64,000 nucleotides of DNA, taken from contig OZ241380.1 of assembly GCA_965200765.1 (NCBI GenBank), positions 1,178,001 through 1,242,000 on the forward strand, read 5' to 3'. Under the pieces are notes generated by a model. The model had not been told where the DNA came from. It saw only the letters and a list, made by a program, of their open reading frames with translations, and searched no databases. Source of the DNA: G965200765 sp965200765 (GTDB lineage Bacteria > Pseudomonadota > Gammaproteobacteria > Arenicellales > JAJDZL01). Both the position numbers and the translations under genes were made by a program. The first letter of the stretch is position 1. Each line of letters starts with the position of its first letter. Shown in pieces: positions 45,223 to 53,904 of the stretch.

Positions 45223-47274
45223 GTGAATTCACTTCGTCGCCTTTTGAGAGCTCGCAGCATCGCGGTTGTGGGCGGCACCGAGGCGGCAAAATCCATTATG
45301 CAATGCGACCGGCTTGGATTTGATGGCGAGATTTGGCCAGTGAATCCCAAGCAGAGTCAAATGGCAGGCAGAACTTGCTTTGCTTCAGTCAAAGAACTGC
45401 CTGCAGTTCCTGAAGCTGCGTTTGTTGCAGTGCCGCGCGAATCCACAATTCAGGTAGTACGACACCTCGCCGAGCTCGGAACAAGCGGAGTCGTGTGCTA
45501 CGCGTCCGGATTTGCCGAAGTGGGTGATGAAGGAGTGGGTTTTCAGAATCAGCTTGTTGAAGCAGCCGGGTCAATGGCACTGATTGGACCGAACTGCTAT
45601 GGTGTATTCAACTATCTGGACGGTTTGGCGTTGTGGCCGGACGAAAGCGGCGGACAACGTTGCAATCGCGGTGTCGCAATCATCAGTCAGAGTGGCAACA
45701 TCTCGATCAACTTCACGATGCAACGACGCGGCCTACCGATTGCGTACCTGATTTCGACAGGAAATATGGCAGGAGTGAAAACACATGACTATATTCATGC
45801 CATGCTCGAAGATGATCAAGTGACAGCAATTGGCTTGTATCTGGAAGGAATCACTGATGCGGTAGCATTGTCGGAAGCGGCAATTTGTGCACTGAAGAAA
45901 AAGAAACCTATCGTCATACTTGAATCCGGACATTCTGATATCGGCTCGCAAGTCACAAAAACCCATTCCAGTTCACTCAGTGGACAGAAAGAAGTCAATC
46001 GGGCATTCTTTCAGACGTATGGCATGATTACTGTTGACACAATACCCACACTCCTTGAAACTCTGAAATTTGTGTCGTTAGTTCCGCCTATGGAGGACAA
46101 TTCGATTGCAACAATCAGTTGTTCCGGAGGGGAAGCCGCATTGATGGCGGATCTGGCAGAGAAATACAATCTGGAGTTTGCCAGTTTTTCGGATGATCAG
46201 TGTAAAAAATTATTTGATGTTCTTGGAGACAGGGTAGTTATTTCCAATCCGTTGGACTACCATACTTTTATCTGGGGCCTGTCGCACGAGCAAGAGCAAT
46301 GTTTTCAGGCAGTATTCGAAGGGAATCAGGCAGTCACTATCAAGGCATTTGACTATCCCGACCCTGCATTGTGCGACACTGCAACCTGGGATGACACCAT
46401 GGCAGCAGTCATTCAGGCAAAGAAAAAAACCAATGCGAATGTAGCACTGGTTGCTTCAATGCACGAAAACACATCTGAATCAATGCAAGCACGATTGCTG
46501 GAAAACGGTATTGCACCTATGCTTGGAATGGACGAGTGTTTTCAGGCAGTATTTGCGTCGGTTGAGTATGCTACCCACTGTCATCAGGTGAATTCGCTTC
46601 AAGCATTGGTTGCAGTTCGTTTGGCCCAGCAATGCGACGTTGAGACACTGACAGAGCATCAGGGTAAACAGGAACTTGCCAAGTATGGATTGCGGATACC
46701 CGAAGGCATCGAATGTGTAACTGTTGAAGAATCCGTGCAAGCCGCAGAGACACTTGGATATCCAGTGGTTGTCAAGGCATCGTCCACAGAAATCGTTCAC
46801 AAAACGGACGTGAATGCGGTGCATTTGAACCTACTGTGCGAAAACGATGTTCGCGCTGCAATTCGGTCCATGCAGAACATTGCCAATCGATTTCTTGTTG
46901 AGCGTATGGAAACATCGCCTCATTTGGAGTTATTTGTCGGTGTCAGGCATGACGAAACTTTTGGATTTGTGATGATTATTGGAGCAGGGGGTATTTTGGT
47001 TGAACTGGTTCAGGACACAACGATTTTGCTGTTTCCAATCAACAAGACAGGTATTCGGCAGGCACTGGACAAATTGAACATCGGCAAATTGATTGAAGGG
47101 TATCGCAACAAGCGAGGCAACATGGAAGCTGTAGTTGCAGCCATACTGGCAGTTGCCGCTTATGTAGAAGCAAATGCAGATTCACTGATTGAACTGGATG
47201 TGAATCCGCTTGGCATAGACAGTTCAGGCGCGATAGTATTGGATGCCCATGTCAGGAAGTACAACCCTGTTTGA
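45223..47274 (+). CDS. acyl-CoA synthetase, NDP-forming (acetate-CoA ligase family)
   Basis: About 683 residues with the full fused layout of ADP-forming acyl-CoA synthetases. CoA-binding domain (LLRARSIAVVGGTEAAKS), succinyl-CoA-ligase-like domains (the HSSSLSGQKEV segment carries the phospho-histidine expected for this family), and a C-terminal ATP-grasp part (VVVKASSTEIVHKTDVNAVHL). It activates an organic acid with CoA and a nucleoside triphosphate. Between a carnitine dehydrogenase and a CaiD-like hydratase it may replace the AMP-forming ligase CaiC; inference only. The frame is open to TTG 45142, directly after the lcdH stop; GTG 45223 gives a family-typical N-terminus. No clear ribosome site for either. 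Confidence 0.85.
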   Translation: MNSLRRLLRARSIAVVGGTEAAKSIMQCDRLGFDGEIWPVNPKQSQMAGRTCFASVKELPAVPEAAFVAVPRESTIQVVRHLAELGTSGVVCYASGFAEVGDEGVGFQNQLVEAAGSMALIGPNCYGVFNYLDGLALWPDESGGQRCNRGVAIISQSGNISINFTMQRRGLPIAYLISTGNMAGVKTHDYIHAMLEDDQVTAIGLYLEGITDAVALSEAAICALKKKKPIVILESGHSDIGSQVTKTHSSSLSGQKEVNRAFFQTYGMITVDTIPTLLETLKFVSLVPPMEDNSIATISCSGGEAALMADLAEKYNLEFASFSDDQCKKLFDVLGDRVVISNPLDYHTFIWGLSHEQEQCFQAVFEGNQAVTIKAFDYPDPALCDTATWDDTMAAVIQAKKKTNANVALVASMHENTSESMQARLLENGIAPMLGMDECFQAVFASVEYATHCHQVNSLQALVAVRLAQQCDVETLTEHQGKQELAKYGLRIPEGIECVTVEESVQAAETLGYPVVVKASSTEIVHKTDVNAVHLNLLCENDVRAAIRSMQNIANRFLVERMETSPHLELFVGVRHDETFGFVMIIGAGGILVELVQDTTILLFPINKTGIRQALDKLNIGKLIEGYRNKRGNMEAVVAAILAVAAYVEANADSLIELDVNPLGIDSSGAIVLDAHVRKYNPV

Positions 47275-47597
47275 ATCGCCATCCCAAAATCGGGGCATCT
47301 TGGGAAGGATTTTTCATTGAAAGCATTATTCAAATTCTTGGAATGGATGAACGACACTGTTATTTCTGGGCGACGCATGGCGGGGCAGAAATTGATTTTG
47401 TTGTAATTGAGAAAGGAAGTCTGCGGGGATTTGAAATCAAACGAACCTCTTCGCCGAAAATTACACCTTCCATGCGAATCGCAGTGGAAGATCTGAACCT
47501 GAGCCAGCTTGATGTGATTCACGCAGGGGCACGGACATTCCAGCTTGATGAACGAATTCGAGCCGTTGCGGCAGATCGCTTATTGGAGGATATCTGA
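47271..47597 (+). pseudogene. C-terminal fragment of a DUF4143/AAA-14 ATPase
   Basis: The 108-residue frame reads NRHPKIGASWEGFFIESII, then THGGAEIDFVVIEKG, GFEIKRTSSPKIT and SMRIAVEDL. This is the C-terminal end of the DUF4143 domain of orphan P-loop ATPases (normally about 400 residues). The Walker A/B ATPase part is missing, so the piece is a truncated remnant. It starts within the end of the acyl-CoA synthetase frame (TTG 47271), a sign that a deletion or recombination joined the two. Unlikely to function. Confidence 0.75.
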
Positions 47598-47764
47598 AAC
47601 CGCAATGATCAAGCAAAGCATCTTTGATTCGCCTCGATTGTCCTGTGTTCAACCGGTGTGAAATTTGACAATGAGTATACTATTGGAAGCAGTATGGACA
47701 ATTTCGTCTGTACGCTACGCAATCATCAAATGATTTCAAAGTCAATCTATCAGGGAAACAGCAA

Positions 47765-48550
47765 ATGAGTGCAGAATTGAATGTCGTCCGAGACGGAGCC
47801 ATTCTTGAAGTTACGATCAATCGTCCGAAAGCGAATGCGATTAATGTCGCCATCAGTCAGGAAATGGGTGAGATTTTCAGTAATTTTCGAGACGATCCAG
47901 ATTTGCGCGTTGCGATTGTTACTGGTGCAGGGGAGAAATTTTTCTCGGCTGGATGGGATTTGAAGGATGTTGCATCAGGTGATGCGGGTTTCGATGATGA
48001 CTACGGTGCTGGTGGATTTGCCGGTTTGACGGAGATGCACGACCTGAACAAACCAGTTATTGCGGCTGTCAATGGTATGGCAGTAGGCGGGGGATTTGAA
48101 ATCGCCTTGTCGTGTGACATGATTATTGCTGCTGATCATGCAGAATTTTTTCTGCCAGAAATCAAGGTTGGGGTGGTCGCCGATGCGGCCACTTTCAGAT
48201 TGCCTAATCGTATTCCGCGTGCCATCGCGATCGAAATGCTGATGACTGGCAGACGAATGTCGGCAGGGGAAGCTCATGGATGGGGACTTGTCAATCGCGT
48301 CGTGGATGCCAACCAGTTGATGGCTGCATCGCGCGAACTAGCAACTACCATCGCGGAAGGAGCACCAATTGTTGTGCGAGCTATCAAGGAGATTCTGCGC
48401 AAGACAGAGGGTGTTCAAGTTGAAGACTGCTATCGAATGATGCACGACGGGAAGTTCGAGGGGTATGAAGAAATGATGCACTCTGCTGATGCTTTGGAAG
48501 GCCCCAAGTCGTTTGCCGAGAAAAGAGACCCAAACTGGAAAGGCAACTGA
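47765..48550 (+). CDS. caiD: enoyl-CoA hydratase, carnitinyl-CoA dehydratase-like
   Basis: 261-residue crotonase-fold enzyme, the same length as E. coli CaiD and similar throughout: RPKANAI, FRDDPDLRVAIVTGAGEKFF, SAGWDLK, GGFAGLTE, KPVIAAVNGMAVGGGFE oxyanion region and the characteristic C-terminus FAEKRDPNWKG. CaiD interconverts carnitinyl-CoA and crotonobetainyl-CoA. Gene order with CoA-transferase and carnitine dehydrogenase supports that assignment, though other small enoyl-CoA hydratases cannot be excluded. It has its own 168-base upstream region after the DUF4143 remnant. Confidence 0.82.
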   Translation: MSAELNVVRDGAILEVTINRPKANAINVAISQEMGEIFSNFRDDPDLRVAIVTGAGEKFFSAGWDLKDVASGDAGFDDDYGAGGFAGLTEMHDLNKPVIAAVNGMAVGGGFEIALSCDMIIAADHAEFFLPEIKVGVVADAATFRLPNRIPRAIAIEMLMTGRRMSAGEAHGWGLVNRVVDANQLMAASRELATTIAEGAPIVVRAIKEILRKTEGVQVEDCYRMMHDGKFEGYEEMMHSADALEGPKSFAEKRDPNWKGN

Positions 48551-48681
48551 GAACCTGCGAGATGAGTTAGTTCCGCAGTTACCAGGTTGTTGAATTTATG
48601 TGCAATTTTGATTGCCTTTGACTTTGAATACTTGAACAGGTTAAAATACTTCCCATCTTCACTACTACTTAGGAGAATCTG

Positions 48682-48927
48682 ATGAAGCAAACACCAACCA
48701 AATCCAAGAAAGACAGATTGTTCTCCGGTGAATTAGATTTCATTGATGAGATTGGAGAGGCATTTACTCCACCCGATTTTATTGAATTGCCCAAGTCCAA
48801 GCCCAAGAGTATGTTAGAACTTCGTATGGAAAATATTCACAATATGCGCAATCATTTTCGCAAGGCATTAGCTGAATTGGGGCTTAAAAAGGAAAATTCG
48901 GACGGTAGTCAGAGGAGAAAGGGCTGA
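48682..48927 (+). CDS. hypothetical small protein (81 aa)
   Basis: Unrecognised. A good AGGAGA ribosome site lies 5 bases before ATG, and the product is highly charged, with a probable helix in its second half (MLELRMENIHNMRNHFRKALAELGLKK). No signal peptide, membrane segment or metal motif. It sits at the left edge of the decayed accessory region; its last bases run up to the first copy of a direct repeat (48931-49345). Could be a regulator or antitoxin-like protein, but nothing in the sequence shows this. Confidence 0.55.
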   Translation: MKQTPTKSKKDRLFSGELDFIDEIGEAFTPPDFIELPKSKPKSMLELRMENIHNMRNHFRKALAELGLKKENSDGSQRRKG

Positions 48928-48930
48928 TTG

Positions 48931-49345
48931 CGCGTGGCAGAGGCGGCAGGTGCGATGCGTCTGAATCTCTAAATCACCATTTTGCAACACGGAAAACCTC
49001 GGGTAAAGCCTCAAAATCGCCTTCAAAGTCGTTTTCATACCGCAATCAACTATACGGATAACTTGACAAGAGGTCCCAGAAGCTGGAGCTCGCCGCAGCT
49101 GCTTTCTGTTTTTCGCCGCACGCGCTTCGGCAATTCTTTTTCTATTCACTCGTCCGAATGACCGAACCAGTTCGGTTGGTTCGTCTGGCACTTCTCGCTA
49201 CGAAAATTCGTCGGGCTTGAAATCTTTCTTGTCAATGTTGCTCATTGTATTCGCGAATGCTATTCGACTGGCTTATATCCGCCTAGTGAATACTCCTTAT
49301 GATGTGTCCTTTCAAGTTGTTTACTCATATCTTTGGAAACTAAAA
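48931..49345 (+). repeat. ~0.4-kb direct repeat, copy 1
   Basis: Highly similar to 51386-51838, which has about 45 extra bases. On the minus strand this copy reads MSNIDKKDFKPDEFS and then a stop, where the other copy stays open for 51 residues. The pair flanks the two unknown genes at 49461-50623. Confidence 0.75.
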
Positions 49346-49460
49346 TAAAATTGATAAATCCTTGTCCAGTTAATTAGTAGGCCAAGACGATGTTTTCGTC
49401 TACAGAAATTATTTATTTTTATTGGTATGGTTAGGATTAGTTATAAATCCCTTTCAATAA

Positions 49461-50168
49461 TCACTCTACAGATTCCGCGTCTAAGCAGGATAGCAGTGGA
49501 CCCGCCCCTTTGCGCTGACTGTCACTGCCTTGACGCATCAATGAAGTGTCCGGATTGACTTCAATCTGAGAATATTCTTCGGCCCAAACTTGTTTCATGG
49601 AGTGTGCCATTGCACTTTCCCAACTTTGCTTCAATGTCCAATATCTGTTCTCGTCACTATAATCGGACAAGTTCTGTATCTGATCACGTGTTATAACCCT
49701 ATCTTCAGCACCCGCATGGTTTCGTATCAAAGCCAAGAAGCCGTTCTGTATAGCCCTATCTTCAGTGTCTGAAATCGCCCCCTGCATCGCAAGGGCCAAT
49801 TCCGAGGAATGGTTATTTTTCTGGACAAGCGAAGAAAGCGAACTCTCAACGACTAACTGATTGTCACTGTCTATTTTTCCGATTAGAATACTGTCAATGT
49901 CTATTTTGCTTGATTCTGTTACATAACCTATCGGATATGTATAAATTATTTCTATATTTTCCAAGATTTCTGGAGCAAATAAAGCCGCACCTGTCCAAAA
50001 TGATACATCCAGCGGCGTAACTTTATTCACAGACAACAGGCAAGGATGCGCATCGTCTTGTGACTGGGCGAAAGCGGTGGGAACACAAGTTGCGATTAAA
50101 ATGAAGTACAGGCCAATTGCACAACATTTCAGAGGATATTTGACGTAAATCATCTTCAATATTACCAT
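49461..50168 (-). CDS. hypothetical exported protein
   Basis: 235 residues, not recognised. A long N-terminal signal peptide (YPLKCCAIGLYFILIATCVP, cleavage likely after AFA before QSQ) predicts export. The mature part has a few cysteines (HPCLLSV near the start, LLSCLDAE near the end) that could form a disulfide, and is acidic overall. The start ATG lies in the TAATG junction with the upstream membrane-protein gene, so the pair is translationally coupled. Codon use is AT-rich compared with the metabolic genes, consistent with an acquired segment. Confidence 0.6.
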   Translation of the reverse strand: MVILKMIYVKYPLKCCAIGLYFILIATCVPTAFAQSQDDAHPCLLSVNKVTPLDVSFWTGAALFAPEILENIEIIYTYPIGYVTESSKIDIDSILIGKIDSDNQLVVESSLSSLVQKNNHSSELALAMQGAISDTEDRAIQNGFLALIRNHAGAEDRVITRDQIQNLSDYSDENRYWTLKQSWESAMAHSMKQVWAEEYSQIEVNPDTSLMRQGSDSQRKGAGPLLSCLDAESVE

Positions 50169-50623
50169 TACCCAGGTACTAATGCGACCACTATGGCGGG
50201 CAAGAAGACACCTGCAAGAAAAAGCCGAATGTAACTATAACGAAATTCTGTTAACGATATAAGAAATCCAAGGTATGCAGAAAAACCAATGATCCAGGCC
50301 AATGCTATCCAGGACGATGGTTCTATTAAATAACCTTTAAGTATAATGTTAGATATGTCAGGGTCAATCGGCCGTTCAGCCCGTCCATAAAACCTGGAAA
50401 TGAGAACAATAATTATATAGGAAACTGCTCCTGATGTTGCAACAAGAAATCGCTTGAAAACATTAATCTTTTTTTCTGAACCAGAAAAATACGCATCAGT
50501 TAGTCTTCTTACGAGTTCGCCCAAGGCAATCGTCAGCACGACCGCCATGCTACCGGCGATGAGCAGATGCATGGTGGATTGGCCGCGCAGGAAATGGTCG
50601 TCGAGCAGAAAGTCGCGACCCAC
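50168..50623 (-). CDS. hypothetical membrane protein, four TM segments
   Basis: Up to 151 residues. Likely membrane segments: HLLIAGSMAVVLTIALGEL, FLVATSGAVSYIIIVLI, SSWIALAWIIGFSAYLGFLI and YIRLFLAGVFLPAIVVALV. The open frame starts at GTG 50623; ATG 50572 (MHLLIAGSM) is equally possible, since neither has a clear ribosome site. The stop overlaps the next start (TAATG). No family recognised. It may form a two-protein module with the exported protein, bracketed by the 0.4-kb direct repeats. Confidence 0.55.
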   Translation of the reverse strand: MGRDFLLDDHFLRGQSTMHLLIAGSMAVVLTIALGELVRRLTDAYFSGSEKKINVFKRFLVATSGAVSYIIIVLISRFYGRAERPIDPDISNIILKGYLIEPSSWIALAWIIGFSAYLGFLISLTEFRYSYIRLFLAGVFLPAIVVALVPG

Positions 50624-51385
50624 GCGTGCGTTGATTTACTCTAGGGATTTTCGCCGGTCAAGGGTCTGCTTCCATTTGCGGGTGTTGCGCGGATATGGAC
50701 CGAAGGTGCGTATGGGTTGCCTTGCCGTGAAAATCCTGGTATGTTTGAACGTGTAAAACCCTTACAACCTGATCATCGCAAAAAAAATTTGCTGTTCGAG
50801 TTGGTTTCGTAGTTGCCAAGTTGTTGATTTAACGCGCGAATTCGACTGCTTGAAATTTTTTGTACCCCAAGAATCGGCGTTTTTCAGGCTTCAAACACCA
50901 ATTTGGCCTGTTTTTGCCGATTTTCTACCCCATGCTTCGCGGGCACGCGTCAGCATCCTCAAGATCTGGTGCAATTTGTTGTTTACATTCAAAAAAAGTG
51001 TTGCCATGAAAGTCCTCCAAAGATTCAATGAACCTAAATTTGAAGTCTTTCAAGAGGTACTGGAAGCTTCAGGAGAAGCAATCATGGCGAAACCCAATTC
51101 GATGTTCTATTGTAGCCTGCTCGGCGGGGAAAGTCTTGACGAATCCGCTTAGCTTGGTTCTTTTACGGACGGTGATAGAGCACATACAGTATGATGAGTT
51201 GGTGAAGATTTAGAAATATTACTGGATAAGCGGTCGCGAGTACTGACCGGTGGATTTGATGCTCAATGCGTTCTACGCAGTGATGGTGTAGCAGTCGCTT
51301 GGTGGAGTCATTGCGGTGCAATCTGGCGGTATCTGGACTCTGAATAAGGTTTACGGATTCAAGCCGGAGACGGACAGACACGCCT
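50624..51385. other. intergenic region with no convincing gene
   Basis: About 760 bases. A 48-residue plus-strand frame at 51006-51152 (MKVLQRFNEPKFEVFQ...) is possible but has no support beyond being open. The segment around 50810 resembles 48576 over about 25 bases (AGTTGCCAAGTTGTTGA-like), hinting that the duplication once extended further. Confidence 0.4.
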
Positions 51386-51838
51386 GAATGCGAGTGGCAG
51401 AGGCGGCATGTGCGATGCGTTCGAATCTCGAAATCACCATTTTGTACCTTGGAAAACCTCGGGTAAAGCCTCAAAATCGCCTTCCAAGTCGTTTTCAACC
51501 GCAATCAACTTCGGCACAGCGGATTAGTTTGCCTTCAAAAAATTTGGGAACTATACGGATAACTTGGTAATAGCTCCCAGAAGCAGGAGCTCACTGCAGT
51601 TGCTTTCTGTTTTTCGCCGCACGCGCATCGGCAATTCTTTTTCTATTCACTCGTCCGAATGCCCGAACCAGTTCGGTTGGATCGTCTGGCATTTCCCGCT
51701 GCGAAAATTCGTCGGGCTTGAAATCTTTCTTGTCATTGTTGCTCATTGTACTCGCGAATGCTGCTCGACTGGCTTATATCCGCCTAGTGAATACTCCTTA
51801 TGATGTGTCCTTTCAAGTTGTTTACTCATATCTTTGGG
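51386..51838 (+). repeat. ~0.4-kb direct repeat, copy 2
   Basis: Second copy of 48931-49345, same orientation, with an internal insertion of about 45 bases near 51500-51550. Its minus strand holds the intact version of a 51-residue frame. Confidence 0.75.
51591..51746 (-). CDS. possible 51-aa small protein in direct repeat
   Basis: Minus-strand frame from ATG 51746: MSNNDKKDFKPDEFSQRE..., basic and Arg/Lys-rich towards the end (RVNRKRIADARAAKNRKQ). The other repeat copy carries the same frame with a premature stop, so either the gene decayed there or the frame is not coding. No strong ribosome site and no recognised family. Confidence 0.3.
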   Translation of the reverse strand: MSNNDKKDFKPDEFSQREMPDDPTELVRAFGRVNRKRIADARAAKNRKQLQ

Positions 51839-51891
51839 AGAATCCTGGGTTACAGGAATTGAATTTTCAGGAAAAGCGACTCAACCAAAAT

Positions 51892-52283
51892 CTAGTTTAG
51901 AGTTCCTTTTATCCATTTGATTGCTCTTTTTAGCCTGTCAATATTATCTTTGAAGTTTCCCATTCCTGTATTGCAATCATTGCAAACATAGCCTCTTATT
52001 GCTCCAGTACTGTGATTGTGATCTAGATTCACATCCCTATTTTTTTGAACGATCATGGTGCGTTTGCAGATAGGGCAAGTAAACTCATCTCCTATCTCGG
52101 GCGAGGATTACTGCTTTCAAAATCCTTTTTCAATCTGTCTGGAATGTGTGGATATCGCTTTGCTTTCTTTCTGCATTCTTTGCATTCACTTCGTCTTGCA
52201 ACAATGTTTCCCTTGAAGTACTGATTTTTTTCAAATGCTTCGATGCTCAAGACACGTTGGCACGCCTTGCAACGTTTTTCCAA
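51892..52283 (-). pseudogene. HNH endonuclease VII-like gene, frameshifted
   Basis: Two frames make one protein. From TTG 52283 the first reads KRCKACQRVLSIEAFEKN and CKECRKKAKRYP, a zinc-ribbon leader common in endonuclease VII-like proteins, and stops at 52092. The other frame then gives FTCPICKRTMIVQ, VNLDHNHSTGAIRGYVCNDCNTGMGNF and a stop at 51892, the HNH core of the recombination endonuclease VII family (DHNH catalytic motif, CxxC pairs). A single-base shift near 52095-52105 separates them, so the gene is broken unless this is a sequencing error. It overlaps the methyltransferase end by about 50 bases, suggesting a restriction-modification pair. Confidence 0.75.
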
Positions 52284-53109
52284 GGTTCCAAGAAAGATTT
52301 TGCTGTTTTGCTCTTTCCAATCGTCCTATTGCAATCTGGCAATACTTTTCGTTTATTTCGCTTCCCAGGTACTTCCGTCCATTCGACTTTGCCATTACAG
52401 CAGTTGTGCCAGAACCAGTAAAAGGGTCGTATACAAGTTCGTTCGGATTGCTCCATGACACAATGTGGTCTTCTGCCAGCTTTTCAGGAAAAATCGCTGG
52501 GTGGGCAAATGCGATGGTGTCAGAGGCAGAGTGCCCTTTGCCAATCTTGTATTCCCAGACATTCGTTCTTCTGCCATGATTTTCATAGCCGGTGCGCTGG
52601 ATTTTGAGCAGTGTTCCATCGCTCAGTCTCTTGGTGCTTCTGTCGCCCTTTCTTGCATCCTTGTTTTGGCGGTCTTTGATAAGATTGATCGTTTTCGGCA
52701 ATCCTTTGCTGAAAACGAACATGTACTCGAACGACTGCCAGTATGTCTTGCTGTTGCCGACAGCTCCTCTCGGTGGTTTCAGGTAGATCATTGTGTCGAA
52801 CAAGTTGAAGCCAATTTCCTTGAAATGGAGCACCTGTCTAAACGATGTGCCAGATTCGTTGCCGTCAATTGTCTCATCTCCGACAATCCAGACAACTACG
52901 CCGCCTTTTTTCACAACCCGTAAAAGTTCCAGACTAATTTCCCTGAATTCAATGAGAGAATTGCCTTCGTACTCTCGCATATTGTCATAGGGCGGGGAAG
53001 TCACAACCAAGTCTACGAAATTGTCTGGCATATTGGCCATAGTAGCAAGACAATTTTCGTTCAGGATTTGATTCAACTGCAGTCTCTTGTTTTTTCGACT
53101 ATCTTTCAT
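52231..53109 (-). CDS. DNA methyltransferase, SPPY type (probably N4-cytosine)
   Basis: 292-residue amino-methyltransferase. Catalytic motif IV is TSPPYDNM (residue about 37) and the AdoMet-binding FxGxG motif is YDPFTGSGTT near residue 225, the order of beta-class enzymes. Between them lies the target-recognition part (about 95-205). SPPY is more usual in N4-cytosine enzymes, while adenine enzymes have DPPY. Its partner may be the HNH nuclease overlapping its 3' end. If that nuclease is truly broken, this is now an orphan methylase. Confidence 0.87.
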   Translation of the reverse strand: MKDSRKNKRLQLNQILNENCLATMANMPDNFVDLVVTSPPYDNMREYEGNSLIEFREISLELLRVVKKGGVVVWIVGDETIDGNESGTSFRQVLHFKEIGFNLFDTMIYLKPPRGAVGNSKTYWQSFEYMFVFSKGLPKTINLIKDRQNKDARKGDRSTKRLSDGTLLKIQRTGYENHGRRTNVWEYKIGKGHSASDTIAFAHPAIFPEKLAEDHIVSWSNPNELVYDPFTGSGTTAVMAKSNGRKYLGSEINEKYCQIAIGRLERAKQQNLSWNLGKTLQGVPTCLEHRSI

Positions 53110-53234
53110 CTGTAAACGTCGGTTGCTTTCTGATCTCTTGAATTATATACAAGCTATGTTCCTGTGAATGCGAAATGCCGTCGGCATCATGTTCGACTGC
53201 CTGGATGCTTACCCAGCTGGCTATTTCGCTCGCG

Positions 53235-53790
53235 CTAGTCGACATCGTTCACCATTTCTTTATATATCAGATGCTTGCCGTCCATGCCCTTGCCAACGCT
53301 TGCCGTCTGGTCGGTCGTGTCAAGCTCGCGGATATTATGCCTCCCAGCAAACTCATTTACATATCGGTGAAGATGCTAGATGCTCATTTGGTGGTATGGT
53401 TCCCATGTAGTCCCGCTTCAGCATCGCCCAGAACGACTCAATCCCGTTCGTATGCGCCATGCCGTTCATGAGATTCCCTAGCCGCATGCTTGACTGCGCT
53501 GTGCTCAAAATCAACCACGCCCAAGTACGCTTTCGCTTCGTCTGTGAATACAGTCGATCCAGTTTCAACATTATCGGCAATGAACCCCTGCAATGTCGGC
53601 TTGTCGGTCTCGGATACAGACTTCGCAACAACTTTCCAGCTCCCTCTCTCCTTTGTGCCTACTACGGCAATCTTGCCAACCGCCCCGCGCCCTGCATTCA
53701 ACTACTTAGACGCATGCTTGTTTCGCTTCTTGCCGCCGACATAGGTCTCGTCCACTTCCACTACGCCCTCCATTCTGTCCAGCAAGCAAT
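53235..53790 (-). pseudogene. IS1595/ISXO2-family transposase, degenerate DDE domain
   Basis: Pieces of the IS1595 catalytic domain in order on the minus strand: VEVDETYVGGKKRNKHASK followed by an in-frame stop, AVGKIAVVGTKERGS, STVFTDEAKAYLGV, then after frameshifts HTNGIESFWAMLKRDYMGT and HLHRYVNEFAGRHNIREL. The first Asp, second Asp and the GIESFW region are all recognisable. The N-terminal zinc-ribbon part is missing. One stop and at least two frameshifts make it non-functional. It abuts the 5' side of the divergent PPK2 gene. Confidence 0.85.
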
Positions 53791-53904
53791 TCCCAAGGTT
53801 GTTGTATTTTGCAAAAATCTATGAAGTTGTGATAATATTATTTTTTGTCTATTCAAACAAAACGAAGTAGCAATGTTCAACAACCACGAGGGAGTGAAAG
53901 AAAA

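Noticed and set aside
48868..49191. 107-residue minus-strand frame (and its partner at 51163-51504) as a gene
   Set aside because: They arise from the 0.4-kb direct repeat in shifted frames, without start signals or a recognisable domain.
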